DNA from: Burkholderiales bacterium RIFCSPHIGHO2_12_FULL_61_11
Lineage (GTDB): Bacteria; Pseudomonadota; Gammaproteobacteria; Burkholderiales; Burkholderiaceae_C
Length of the DNA: 11,509 bases
Assembly: GCA_001770785.1 (NCBI GenBank)
Contig: MERZ01000408.1
Coordinates: 1-11,509 of the forward strand
Direction: 5' to 3'
Shown here: piece after piece, positions 1 through 6,494 of the stretch
Numbering within the stretch: the first letter of the stretch is position 1
Layout of the letters: every line of letters begins with the position of its first letter
The notes under the pieces: generated by a model
What the model was told of the DNA's origin: nothing
Seen by the model: only the letters and a program-made list of their open reading frames with translations
Database searches by the model: none
Position numbers and translations under genes: made by a program

Positions 1-673
1 CTGCAGGAACGTGAAATTCTGCACGGCTGGCCTGCAACAGATGCCAGGAATCGTCAGCGGAAAAAGTCCCTGTCGGTGCTTGGGTGGTGGAAACAATCAA
101 GCCCTTTTTGTTGAATTCGAAAATCTGAATACCCTGCATTCTATTGTCATGCGACAGTTCTTTCACGTTGACCACATAGGTATTGTCGGCCTGCGTTTCT
201 TTCAGCCAGGCACCGGTCTGACCGATGGTGATCTTGCCCTGGTAGCGCGCCTTGAGCAATTGCGCGGCACGCTCACTGACGGGTGCCAGGTAGTCTCCCA
301 CGGCAAAACTGAACACCGCAAAAAATGCGCCTAGTGCCAGCAGCAGCTTGAGCGCCCGCCAGGGACCCAGGCCGCTGGTGCGCAAAATGGTGTATTCGGA
401 GCTCTGGGCCAGCCGGGCCATGACAAAAATGGTGCCGATCAGCACCGAGATGGGGAGCAACTCATACAGATGATTGGGTATCAGCAGCGTCACATACAAG
501 AGCGCGTGTTTGATCTGATAAATGTCGCCAGCGCGGCCAAGGCCATTGCTTTTGCCGAGGTGCTGCAATTCATCGACCAGGTCAAAAAAGAAAAACAGCG
601 CCAGGAAACCCAGGGCCACCAGCGCAATGGCGGCCAGCACTTCGCCATAAATCAGTCGGCGTATGGTTTTCAT
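1..673 (-). CDS. lptG: LptG, lipopolysaccharide export permease (partial, C-terminus beyond left edge)
   Basis: LptG pairs with LptF as the transmembrane half of the LptB2FG ABC transporter that extracts LPS from the inner membrane and feeds it to LptC. The reverse-strand frame is open from the ATG at 671-673 to the window edge, giving 224 codons. It begins MKTIRRLIYGEVLAAIALVA and runs into a hydrophobic segment with FFFFDLVDEL, typical of the first helix. A second membrane region includes LYELLPISVLIGTIFVMARL, followed by SSEYTILRTSGLG, the usual cytoplasmic coupling segment of this family, and then the start of the periplasmic beta-rich domain (GKITIGQTGAWLKE). The ATG overlaps the lptF stop codon as ATGA, so the two are probably translationally coupled. 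Full-length LptG is about 360 residues, so roughly the last third is missing only because the window ends. Recognition is by family sequence and gene order. Confidence 0.93.
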   Translation of the reverse strand, partial: MKTIRRLIYGEVLAAIALVALGFLALFFFFDLVDELQHLGKSNGLGRAGDIYQIKHALLYVTLLIPNHLYELLPISVLIGTIFVMARLAQSSEYTILRTSGLGPWRALKLLLALGAFFAVFSFAVGDYLAPVSERAAQLLKARYQGKITIGQTGAWLKETQADNTYVVNVKELSHDNRMQGIQIFEFNKKGLIVSTTQAPTGTFSADDSWHLLQASRAEFHVPA

Positions 674-1797
674 GGCTGGCGGCTTCCATTGACGCGCATG
701 GCAGGCGATGCGCGGCGTATGCGCGGAGGCAGCGTGAAAACCCAGTGGGTATGCCGCTTGGCCAGCCAGCCCAGGCCCAGCAGCAAGATGCCGCCATGCA
801 GGGCCACCAGGAAGTTGCCGAAACCGATGAGGCCCATCACGATCCAGCCTTGCCCCAGATTGAGCAGGTTGTTGTAAACCACAAATGCCAACAGAACAAA
901 AATCAGGTTGCCGCTGCGCCCGGCGCGTGGGTTCACGCTGGCCAGCGCCAAGGCCAGAACCACAAAGTTGATCGCTGACAGGGCCAGCCCAAAGCGCCAC
1001 GCCAGCTCACCGAGATTGACGCGGGTGGGGGTCCTGCTCAAGTCGCGAGTGGATAAAAGCCTGGCTTGCGGCACGCTTGCGCCGAGCGCGGTCGATTCGC
1101 CCGTTTTGGTGCCGTACTCTTTAAAATCACTGATTTTGAGGGCCGATTCCCCAATCACATTTTCCAGTCGCTGGCCGTTTTCGAGAATCAGGAACTGGGC
1201 CTCTCCCCTGGTTTCAATACGGCCTGATCGCGCCGTCGTGATGGAGCTTTTGCCTTTTTCGGTGGCGGCGATAAACACATTGTTGCTGGCCTGGTCGCCG
1301 GCCAGATTGCGGTCAATGAAAAATACCCGGTTGCCGCTGGACGACTCCTGAAACTGGCCTGGTGCAATGCGGTCCAGGTCGCCGCGCTGCTGGTAGCGGC
1401 TTTGCATGTCCCTGGTCTGCTGGTTGGTCCATGGCCAGACAAAAAGTGCCATCAGGGTAATCACCAGCAGAACCGGCCAGGCGAAGCGAAACAGGGGCAT
1501 CAGAAAGCCCGCCAGCCCTTGGCCGCTGGTGAACCAGACCACCATTTCACTGTCACGGTACATGCGTGACAGGGTGCTGACCATGGCAATGAAAAGCGAG
1601 AGCGTCAGGATGGTCGGCAGGCGGCCCAAAGCCGAGTAAGCCATGAAAAGCATGACGTCCTGCGGATTGAGGGAGCCGCGCGAGGCTTGCCCCAGCGTGC
1701 GGATCAGCACAATGGTCATCACAATGGTGACGAGCACCACCAGGGTTGCCCCGAAACTGTGAGCCAACTCTTTGCGAATCGAGGATTGGAATAACAT
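670..1797 (-). CDS. lptF: LptF, lipopolysaccharide export permease
   Basis: This is the partner permease of LptG in the LPS export transporter. The protein is 375 residues from the ATG at 1795-1797 (MLFQSSIRKELAHSFGATLV). Hydrophobic helices lie at about residues 14-34, 47-76 and 96-123, a hydrophilic periplasmic jellyroll domain spans about 125-260, and three more helices lie at about 265-287, 297-311 and 316-346, which is the six-helix LptF/LptG layout. The cytoplasmic segment RMYRDSEMVVWFTSGQG (79-95) is a family hallmark. The frame stays open upstream to 2022, but that would read antisense through pepA and adds a non-family N-terminus, so the start at 1797 is preferred. No strong Shine-Dalgarno precedes it. 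It is divergent from pepA, as in Escherichia coli. The stop overlaps the lptG start. Confidence 0.95.
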   Translation of the reverse strand: MLFQSSIRKELAHSFGATLVVLVTIVMTIVLIRTLGQASRGSLNPQDVMLFMAYSALGRLPTILTLSLFIAMVSTLSRMYRDSEMVVWFTSGQGLAGFLMPLFRFAWPVLLVITLMALFVWPWTNQQTRDMQSRYQQRGDLDRIAPGQFQESSSGNRVFFIDRNLAGDQASNNVFIAATEKGKSSITTARSGRIETRGEAQFLILENGQRLENVIGESALKISDFKEYGTKTGESTALGASVPQARLLSTRDLSRTPTRVNLGELAWRFGLALSAINFVVLALALASVNPRAGRSGNLIFVLLAFVVYNNLLNLGQGWIVMGLIGFGNFLVALHGGILLLGLGWLAKRHTHWVFTLPPRIRRASPAMRVNGSRQP

Positions 1798-1858
1798 TGA
1801 CCGAACTAGCCGCTTTCGTTTTACTTTATTTTTTATCTTATCTGCTGAACCCTGAATT
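1798..1858. promoter_or_regulatory. Divergent lptF / pepA promoter region
   Basis: This 61-bp AT-rich gap separates the two divergent starts and must hold, or overlap, promoters for both operons. On the + strand a TTGACC hexamer at 1797-1802 is followed, 17 bases on, by TTTACT at 1820-1825, a weak but properly spaced candidate for pepA; it would give a transcript leader of only about 25-30 bases. On the - strand TAAGAT (1840-1835) is a candidate -10 for lptF. Neither gene has a clear Shine-Dalgarno. The location is certain; the exact hexamers are inference. Confidence 0.4.
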
Positions 1859-3379
1859 ATGGACTTTGAACTGAAAACACTGACTCGTACCCGTGTATCT
1901 GGCGAAAAATGTGATGCCCTGCTTGTGCTCATACCCCAGGACTTGAGCTTGGAGGACGATCCCCTGTCGGCGCTGGCTGCGCTGGCCCTCAAATCGGGTG
2001 ACTTTGAAGCCAAACCGGGCAAGCTGCTCAGCGCCTACCGCACGCCAGGCATTGCGGCAACGCGGGTTTTTCTGGTGGGTGCAGGAGACGGCAGCCCAAA
2101 AAATGTTCGCACCGCTGTCAACGCCGGGTTGGCAGCATTGAAGAACGGCAATACCCAGCGCGCAGTGCTCTGCCTGAGCGCGCTGAACAAGCCGCAGGCC
2201 GATGCCGTGCGGGCAGCCGTGGTCGCCTGCGGCGATGCGCTCTACACCTACAGCACCACCAAATCCAAACCCGGCCCGACAAAACTGCAGCGTATCGTGC
2301 TTGCCGTGAACGATGCCGCAAGCGCCAAGGCGGGTTTCGACAAGGGGACAGCGCTGGTCAAGGGCATAGAGTTCGCCAAGGAATGGGCCAATCGGCCGGC
2401 CAACCACGCGACCCCGACTTTGCTGGCAGGCGCTGCCAAGGGGCTGGGGAAATTGCGCAACATCAAGGTTGAAGTGCTGGGCCCGAAGGAAGTTGCCGAT
2501 CTCGCAATGGGCGCGTTCATGGCAGTGGCCCAGGGCACGGCAGAGCCGTTGCGCTTTATTGTGCTGCGTTATGAGGGGGCAGCCAAGTCCGTGGCCCCGG
2601 TTGTGCTGGTTGGCAAGGGGATCACCTTCGATTCCGGCGGCATCTCGATCAAGCCTGCTGCCGAGATGGACGAGATGAAATTCGACATGTGCGGTGCCAC
2701 GAGTGTGCTCGGTACCTTTCGTGCGCTGGCCGAGCTGCAGCCTGCGCTGAACGTGGTCGGTCTGATTCCGGCGAGCGAAAACATGACAGGCGACAGTGCG
2801 GTCAAGCCCGGTGATGTGGTCACCAGCATGAGCGGGCAAACCATCGAAGTTCTGAACACCGATGCAGAAGGGCGACTGGTGCTGTGCGACGCATTGACCT
2901 ATGCGGAGCGCTTCAAGCCCAAGGCCGTGATCGATATCGCCACGCTGACCGGCGCTTGTGTGATCGCCCTGGGCGGGGTGCGCAGCGCACTTTTCTCGAC
3001 TGACGAGCCACTGGCCCAAGCGCTGACCCAGGCGGGTGAATCCTCTCTGGATCTGTGCTGGAGAATGCCGCTTGATGAGGAGTACGCAGAAGGGCTCAAA
3101 TCAAATTTTGCGGATGTCGCCAATATTGCAGGAAGAGCTGCAGGCGTGGTGACCGCTGCCAAGTTTTTACAGCGCTTTGCCACCCGGTTTCCCTGGGCGC
3201 ACCTGGACATCGCCGGCACGGCCTGGAAAGGTGGCACGGCGAAGGGCGCTACTGGTCGCCCCGTTCCCCTGCTGCTGGACTATTTGCTAAGCCAGGTTCC
3301 CGTGGCTGTGGCAGGAAAAGTGCCCGCAAGAGCCAAGCCCGTGAAGCGACGCGCGCCCGTCGCCAAAACCGGGGTATGA
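1859..3379 (+). CDS. pepA: Leucyl aminopeptidase PepA (cytosol aminopeptidase, M17)
   Basis: PepA is a hexameric, two-metal cytoplasmic peptidase that removes N-terminal residues such as leucine from peptides; in E. coli it also acts as a DNA-binding accessory factor. The 506-residue product carries the M17 signature NTDAEGRL at 333-340. Metal ligands expected from the E. coli enzyme are all present: K253 and D258 (VGKGITFDSGG), D276 (KFDMCGA), D335 and E337; the catalytic lysine is K265 (ISIKP) and the catalytic arginine R339. The non-catalytic N-domain is about residues 1-160 and the catalytic domain about 165-485. Relative to E. coli PepA the active-site residues come 17 positions earlier, while the C-terminus has about 20 extra residues forming a basic tail (487-503, rich in K, R, P and A). 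The ATG at 1859 lacks a good Shine-Dalgarno but fits the family N-terminus. The stop overlaps the holC start as ATGA. Confidence 0.97.
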   Translation: MDFELKTLTRTRVSGEKCDALLVLIPQDLSLEDDPLSALAALALKSGDFEAKPGKLLSAYRTPGIAATRVFLVGAGDGSPKNVRTAVNAGLAALKNGNTQRAVLCLSALNKPQADAVRAAVVACGDALYTYSTTKSKPGPTKLQRIVLAVNDAASAKAGFDKGTALVKGIEFAKEWANRPANHATPTLLAGAAKGLGKLRNIKVEVLGPKEVADLAMGAFMAVAQGTAEPLRFIVLRYEGAAKSVAPVVLVGKGITFDSGGISIKPAAEMDEMKFDMCGATSVLGTFRALAELQPALNVVGLIPASENMTGDSAVKPGDVVTSMSGQTIEVLNTDAEGRLVLCDALTYAERFKPKAVIDIATLTGACVIALGGVRSALFSTDEPLAQALTQAGESSLDLCWRMPLDEEYAEGLKSNFADVANIAGRAAGVVTAAKFLQRFATRFPWAHLDIAGTAWKGGTAKGATGRPVPLLLDYLLSQVPVAVAGKVPARAKPVKRRAPVAKTGV

Positions 3380-3813
3380 CCGAAATAGCCTTTCATTTCA
3401 ATGTGGCTGACAAGCTGCTGTACGGATGCCGATTGCTGCGCAAGGCCTATACCAGTGGTGCCAGCGTGGTGGTGACGGCAGAGCCCGAATTGCTGGCTGG
3501 ACTTGATCAGTTGCTGTGGAGCTTTTCCCCAACCGACTTTGTGCCCCATGGCCGACTCGGTGCAGGTGAACCCAGCCGTGGTGAGACGCCAGTGTTGCTT
3601 GCTGAGTCACTCGAATCGTGCTCAGGCTACAGTGTTCTGGTTAACCTGGGTCAGGCGGTTCCGCTCGAGTTCGAACGGTTTGAGCGTTTTATTGAGGTGG
3701 TGGCGCAGGGCGAGGAAGACCGCCTCGCTGCACGCATTCGCTGGAAGCATTACACCGACAGGGGTTACGCCATGAAACGACATGACCTTGCGACGGCCGG
3801 GGAGGGGACATGA
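3376..3813 (+). CDS. holC: DNA polymerase III chi subunit
   Basis: HolC (chi) is the clamp-loader accessory subunit that links the replicase to single-strand binding protein SSB through the SSB C-terminal tail, working with psi. The product is 145 residues, close to the E. coli length of 147. It shows the family's FHFNVADK start (6-13), the central LLWSFSPTDFVPHGRLG segment (46-62) and the C-terminal RWKHYTDRGYAMKRHD stretch (122-137). Its ATG (3376-3378) overlaps the pepA stop and its TGA (3811-3813) overlaps the next start, so expression is probably coupled on both sides. The pepA-holC order matches E. coli; there valS follows, but here it does not. Confidence 0.92.
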   Translation: MTEIAFHFNVADKLLYGCRLLRKAYTSGASVVVTAEPELLAGLDQLLWSFSPTDFVPHGRLGAGEPSRGETPVLLAESLESCSGYSVLVNLGQAVPLEFERFERFIEVVAQGEEDRLAARIRWKHYTDRGYAMKRHDLATAGEGT

Positions 3814-4139
3814 GCAATGCCTCGGGTCCGCCCCGTTTCGTGCCCACGCTGACGGAGGTCTTCCAGCCCGCGGTCATGCCCGCTCAAACACCGGTTTCAG
3901 ACAACGTTATTGGGCCGGTGGCGCTTGCTGCCGAGCTGGAAGAGCAAATGGTGCAACGCGTTTTGCAGCGGATAGACCTGACGCTGGAACGGCGTTTGCG
4001 GGAGGCTGTTGGGCAACTGATCCTGGAACAGACCCAAACCCTGGCGCCCCGTCTTCATGAAGAGATTGAGCGGGTCGTGCGCCAATCGGTGAATCAGGCC
4101 TTTGCACAGGAAGCGGCTCAAACGCCGCCCCGACCTTAG
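3810..4139 (+). CDS. Small conserved-looking helical protein of unknown function
   Basis: This 109-residue protein starts on an ATG that overlaps the holC stop (ATGA), which strongly suggests it is a real, coupled member of the pepA-holC operon. The N-terminal third (1-38) is proline-rich and probably disordered, with RFVPTLTEVF at 10-19 as its most distinctive segment. Residues 40-100 are rich in E, Q, R, L and V in a heptad-like pattern (AELEEQMVQRVLQRIDLTLERR onward), predicting one or two amphipathic helices or a coiled coil. No signal peptide or membrane segment is seen. I do not recognise a named family. Small proteins of this look follow holC in some Burkholderiales as far as I recall, but that is not checked. 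A role beside chi in replication is only a guess from position. Confidence 0.75.
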   Translation: MSNASGPPRFVPTLTEVFQPAVMPAQTPVSDNVIGPVALAAELEEQMVQRVLQRIDLTLERRLREAVGQLILEQTQTLAPRLHEEIERVVRQSVNQAFAQEAAQTPPRP

Positions 4140-4360
4140 GGAGGGTTTAGGGACGCTGGCAGGTTTTTACGCATTGGCCGCACCTTATCGGCAATCACTA
4201 CAACCGCATGCCCACAAACTTTCCCCGGGTAACCTCCTTATCAACAATAACCTAGGGACGTTGCTATGGTGCGGGCCAGAAATTTGCGTTATGTTCGAGC
4301 CCGTTGAGTAAAAAAACTATTCTCAACTTTTAATGGTAATTTTCTAATCGGAGTGTTTTT
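4140..4360 (+). promoter_or_regulatory. Intergenic region with leader of the binding-protein gene
   Basis: This 221-bp gap between the holC operon and the binding-protein gene should hold that gene's promoter. Visible elements are an imperfect hairpin at 4173-4195 (ATTG-CCG paired with CGG-CAAT, one bulged G) with no T-run, so not a convincing terminator, and an inverted repeat GTTGAG (4303-4308) / CTCAAC (4322-4327). TTGAGT at 4304-4309 is a possible -35 with TTTTAA at 4328-4333 as a poor -10 (18-bp spacer). A Shine-Dalgarno GGAG (4350-4353) sits 7 bases before the ATG at 4361. A short open frame at 4102-4311 crosses the region but has no protein-like character. Confidence 0.4.
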
Positions 4361-5491
4361 ATGCAAATGAAATTAAGAGTGACTGCCATGGCTACCCTCG
4401 CTATGGCAGCGGGTTTTGCTTCTGCACAAGATGCGGTGGTCAAAATTGGTCACGTCGCACCCATGTCCGGCTCACAGGCCCACTACGGCAAAGACAATGA
4501 AAATGGCGCGCGCATGGCCATTGAAGACCTGAACGCACAAAACCTTGTCATTGGTGGCAAGAAAGTCAAGTTTGAGCTGGTGGCTGAAGACGATGCCGCT
4601 GATCCGAAACAAGGCACGGCTGTTGCACAAAAACTGTGCGACCTGAAAGTTGCTGGCGTGGTCGGTCACCTGAACTCGGGCACGACGATTCCCGCTTCCA
4701 AGGTTTACCACGACTGCGGCATTCCCATGGTGACAGGTGCTGCCACCAACCCCGGTCTGACCAAGCCTGGCTACAAGAATGTTTTCCGCATCATTGCCAA
4801 TGACAACGCGCTGGGCGCCGGCCTGGCTTTTTATGCGGCTGATTCACTGAAACTGAAAAAAGTCGCCGTGATCGATGACCGTACCGCTTACGGCCAAGGT
4901 GTTGCTGAAGTGTTCAAAAAGACCGCTCTGACAAAAGGCATGACCGTGGTGGACGAGCAATTCACCACCGACAAAGCCACCGACTTCATGGCCATCCTCA
5001 CGGCTGTCAAATCCAAGCAGCCTGACGTGGTTTTCTTCGGCGGCATGGATGCACAAGGCGCGCCCATGCTGCGCCAGATGGAACAACTTGGCATGAGCAA
5101 CGTCAAGTATTTCGGCGGCGACGGCATCTGCACATCCGAGATTGCCAAGCTGGCAGCGGGCGCCAAGACCCTTGGCAATATGGTCTGTGCCGAAGGCGGT
5201 GCATCGCTGGCCAAAATGCCCGGCGGCCAAGCCTGGAAAAAGCGTTACGACGCCAAGTATCCCGGTCAGTTCCAGGTTTACAGCCCGTACACCTATGACG
5301 CGACCTTCCTGCTGGTTGATGCCATGAAGCGGGCCAATTCGACCGATCCAAAGGTCTACACCCCCGAGTTGGCAAAGTCCAACTTTAAAGGTGTCACCAC
5401 CACCATCGCGTTCGAGACCAATGGTGAATTGAAAAACCCGGCCATCACCTTGTATGTCTACAAAGACGGCAAGAAAACGGCCCTGAACTAA
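4361..5491 (+). CDS. Periplasmic substrate-binding protein, branched-chain amino acid (LivJ/LivK) type
   Basis: This 376-residue protein is a type I periplasmic binding protein of the high-affinity branched-chain amino acid ABC transporter family; it would capture a small ligand in the periplasm and deliver it to an inner-membrane permease. A Sec signal peptide is clear: basic start, hydrophobic 5-19, cleavage site ASA (20-22) before Q23. The mature domain begins VVKIGHVAPMSGSQAHYGKD. GHLNSGTTIPAS (102-113), TGAATNP (125-131) and TAYGQG (175-180) are the usual binding-cleft segments. Aligned by eye to E. coli LivJ, its ligand-contacting glutamate falls on Q232 (GGMDAQGAPMLRQ), so the ligand may not be Leu/Ile/Val. 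Four cysteines (93, 119, 257, 276) could form two disulfides. No permease or ATPase genes adjoin, so it is an orphan here. A GGAG Shine-Dalgarno sits 7 bases upstream; a strong terminator follows. Confidence 0.9.
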   Translation: MQMKLRVTAMATLAMAAGFASAQDAVVKIGHVAPMSGSQAHYGKDNENGARMAIEDLNAQNLVIGGKKVKFELVAEDDAADPKQGTAVAQKLCDLKVAGVVGHLNSGTTIPASKVYHDCGIPMVTGAATNPGLTKPGYKNVFRIIANDNALGAGLAFYAADSLKLKKVAVIDDRTAYGQGVAEVFKKTALTKGMTVVDEQFTTDKATDFMAILTAVKSKQPDVVFFGGMDAQGAPMLRQMEQLGMSNVKYFGGDGICTSEIAKLAAGAKTLGNMVCAEGGASLAKMPGGQAWKKRYDAKYPGQFQVYSPYTYDATFLLVDAMKRANSTDPKVYTPELAKSNFKGVTTTIAFETNGELKNPAITLYVYKDGKKTALN

Positions 5492-5507
5492 GTCGTTCAA
5501 GGCAAAC

Positions 5508-5535
5508 AAAAAACCACCGAAAGGTGGTTTTTTTT
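5508..5535 (+). terminator. Rho-independent terminator of the binding-protein gene
   Basis: ACCACC (5513-5518), a GAAA tetraloop (5519-5522) and GGTGGT (5523-5528) form a perfect stem followed by an eight-T run (5528-5535). An A-run (5508-5513) precedes the stem and can pair with the Ts, so it could also work in the opposite direction. It lies 17 bases after the stop codon and isolates this gene from the downstream cluster. Confidence 0.93.
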
Positions 5536-5571
5536 CGGCCCGCAGGGGTGTTGACGCATAAACTCATCCTA

Positions 5572-5734
5572 ATGCCCAATCCCAATCTCTCTTCTTTCAT
5601 CGGGTCCGTTGCCGACCTTCTTCGTGGCGACTTCAAACAATCCGAATACGGCAAGGTCACCCTACACCTCGCCGCTCGACCTCAAAAAGCTGATGGGAGA
5701 TCAAGACCACATTGGCGAAAACCTGCGCGCCTTG
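5572..5734 (+). pseudogene. Remnant of type I restriction-modification methylase gene hsdM
   Basis: Two adjoining fragments in different frames match what I know of the N-terminus of HsdM, the adenine methyltransferase subunit of type I restriction systems. From 5572 the frame reads [20 protein letters not shown] and continues [10 protein letters not shown] up to about 5661, like the intact [28 protein letters not shown] start. From about 5663, in another frame, it reads YTSPLDLKKLMGDQDHIGEN then LRA, like a segment that intact proteins carry tens of residues further on (YNTSPLDLKKLMGDQD). The two are joined with an internal deletion and a frame change right after GKV. Beyond LRA the similarity stops, and no catalytic methylase motif (NPPF) is present. 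It cannot encode a working enzyme and marks a lost restriction-modification locus. Recognition is from memory of the family and needs a translated search. Confidence 0.75.
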
Positions 5735-5892
5735 ACGGCCACCACCAACCCGTCCGGCAATAAAATGCTGCACCGACATGCGATGCCGACAAACCCTCCG
5801 CCGGTGTCGATGACAATGGCGAAAAATGGGCTCTTTGGCCAAATTTTGATATTTCAACAACGCCGCTTCGCGGCCATCTACTTTTTCCAGCC
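5735..5892. other. Unassigned spacer upstream of the MarR gene with small palindromes
   Basis: No gene is supported here. It contains the perfect 10-bp palindrome TTTGGCCAAA (5834-5843), an AT-rich stretch after it (5841-5855), and a hairpin GCCGC-TTC-GCGGC (5862-5874) ending 18 bases before the MarR start. The promoter of the regulator must lie here or further upstream, but no convincing -35/-10 pair was found. Open frames on both strands, including a - strand one of about 50 residues at roughly 5703-5850, are unrecognised and may be further decay debris. Confidence 0.4.
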
Positions 5893-6369
5893 ATGACCCA
5901 AGCTGCCGACACCCCGCCTTCCTTCAAGATTTATGACGAGCCGGGCCACCTGATTCGCCGCGCCCAGCAGATTGCGGTGTCCAAGTTTCACGAAGTTCAT
6001 GGCCGTCATGTCACGCCGATCCAGTACGCTATTTTGCGCACCCTGCATGAAACGCCAGGCGTTGACCAGGTGACTCTGGCCCAGCTGATTGCGCTGGACA
6101 CCTCAAGCACGGCCGATATCGCGACCCGCCTGGAGGCCAAGGGCTGGATCCTGCGCGAGATGCTGCCGCGGCGCCAGCGCCGCCTCTCGCTGACGCCGGA
6201 GGGCGAGGCGGTGCTGCGGGAACTTCGCCCGGGCGCGGAGGTCATGTACCTGGGCTTGATGGACAGCCTGGATGTAACGGAGCAGCGCGAGTTCATGCGC
6301 CTGCTGCGCAAGTTTGTGCATTTGAACGACCAGCAGAACAAGCCGGACGAAGTCAAAACAAAGGGTTAA
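5893..6369 (+). CDS. MarR-family transcriptional regulator, probable repressor of the van genes
   Basis: This 158-residue protein has the MarR dimer architecture: N-terminal helix (about 16-36), a winged helix-turn-helix at about 42-105, and C-terminal dimerisation helices (about 106-146). TPIQYAILRTLHETPGVDQV (41-60) leads into TLAQLIALDTSSTADIATRLEAKGW (61-85), the HTH with recognition helix near 70-82, and RRQRRLSLTPEG (93-104) is the wing, with the usual cluster of arginines. It sits 140 bp before vanA in the same direction, with two palindrome-like sites in between, so control of vanAB by vanillate or a related phenolic acid is likely. Known precedents are MarR regulators of lignin-phenol catabolism such as DesR of Sphingobium; VanR in Acinetobacter and Caulobacter is a GntR protein, so this is not that VanR. 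The ATG at 5893 has no visible Shine-Dalgarno. Domain is sure; target is inferred. Confidence 0.9.
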   Translation: MTQAADTPPSFKIYDEPGHLIRRAQQIAVSKFHEVHGRHVTPIQYAILRTLHETPGVDQVTLAQLIALDTSSTADIATRLEAKGWILREMLPRRQRRLSLTPEGEAVLRELRPGAEVMYLGLMDSLDVTEQREFMRLLRKFVHLNDQQNKPDEVKTKG

Positions 6370-6403
6370 TACTTAGATTTTCGGGCTTTCGCTACGGACA
6401 GTA

Positions 6404-6438
6404 ATTCAGTACAATGAATTTCATTCAGTATGCTGAAT
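6404..6438. promoter_or_regulatory. Tandem 16-bp operator-like sites upstream of vanA
   Basis: Two related dyads lie 19 bp apart, start to start: ATTCAGTACAATGAAT (6404-6419) and ATTCAGTATGCTGAAT (6423-6438). Both start ATTCAGTA and end TGAAT; the second has six-base perfect arms ATTCAG/CTGAAT. Between and overlapping them AATGAA-T-TTCATT (6413-6425) is another perfect dyad. Size and symmetry suit a MarR dimer, and the spacing is close to two helical turns, which would put both dimers on one face. The regulator gene lies immediately upstream. Binding is inference. Confidence 0.6.
6410..6415 (+). promoter_or_regulatory. Candidate -10 element of the vanAB promoter
   Basis: TACAAT matches the sigma-70 -10 consensus at 5 of 6 positions and lies inside the first operator-like dyad. 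The region 16-18 bases upstream (CTTTCGCT, 6386-6393) is a poor -35. A start near 6422 would give a leader of about 88 bases. A bound repressor at the dyad would block polymerase directly. Confidence 0.4.
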
Positions 6439-6494
6439 CATTGAATTGAAGCCCATCACCCACCTGCAGGGTCTGTTGCAGGACTTATTAACTG

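Noticed and set aside
1..6. CTGCAG (PstI site) at the first base
   Set aside because: It may mean the sequence derives from a cloned restriction fragment, but the right edge shows no matching site and a single hexamer proves nothing.
1798..2022. N-terminal extension of LptF by 75 residues
   Set aside because: The extension is antisense to pepA and would precede the family's normal MLFQSSIRKEL start; LptF proteins do not have it.
1838..3019. 393-codon open frame on the - strand
   Set aside because: It lies antisense to pepA, whose protein has every catalytic residue. The antisense product is a His/Gln/Gly/Arg-rich string without family features, as expected opposite a GC-rich coding frame.
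4173..4195. Imperfect hairpin as terminator of the pepA-holC operon
   Set aside because: A bulged 7-bp stem without a following T-run; not convincing as an intrinsic terminator.
4102..4311. 69-codon + strand frame overlapping the end of the small ORF
   Set aside because: No ribosome site, no protein-like pattern, and it overlaps a better supported coupled gene.
4844..5509. 221-codon open frame on the - strand
   Set aside because: Antisense to the binding-protein gene; it also begins inside the terminator region.
5703..5850. About 50-residue - strand frame with a hydrophobic, glycine-rich middle
   Set aside because: Not recognised, no start or ribosome site seen, and it partly overlaps the hsdM remnant; treated as unassigned debris.
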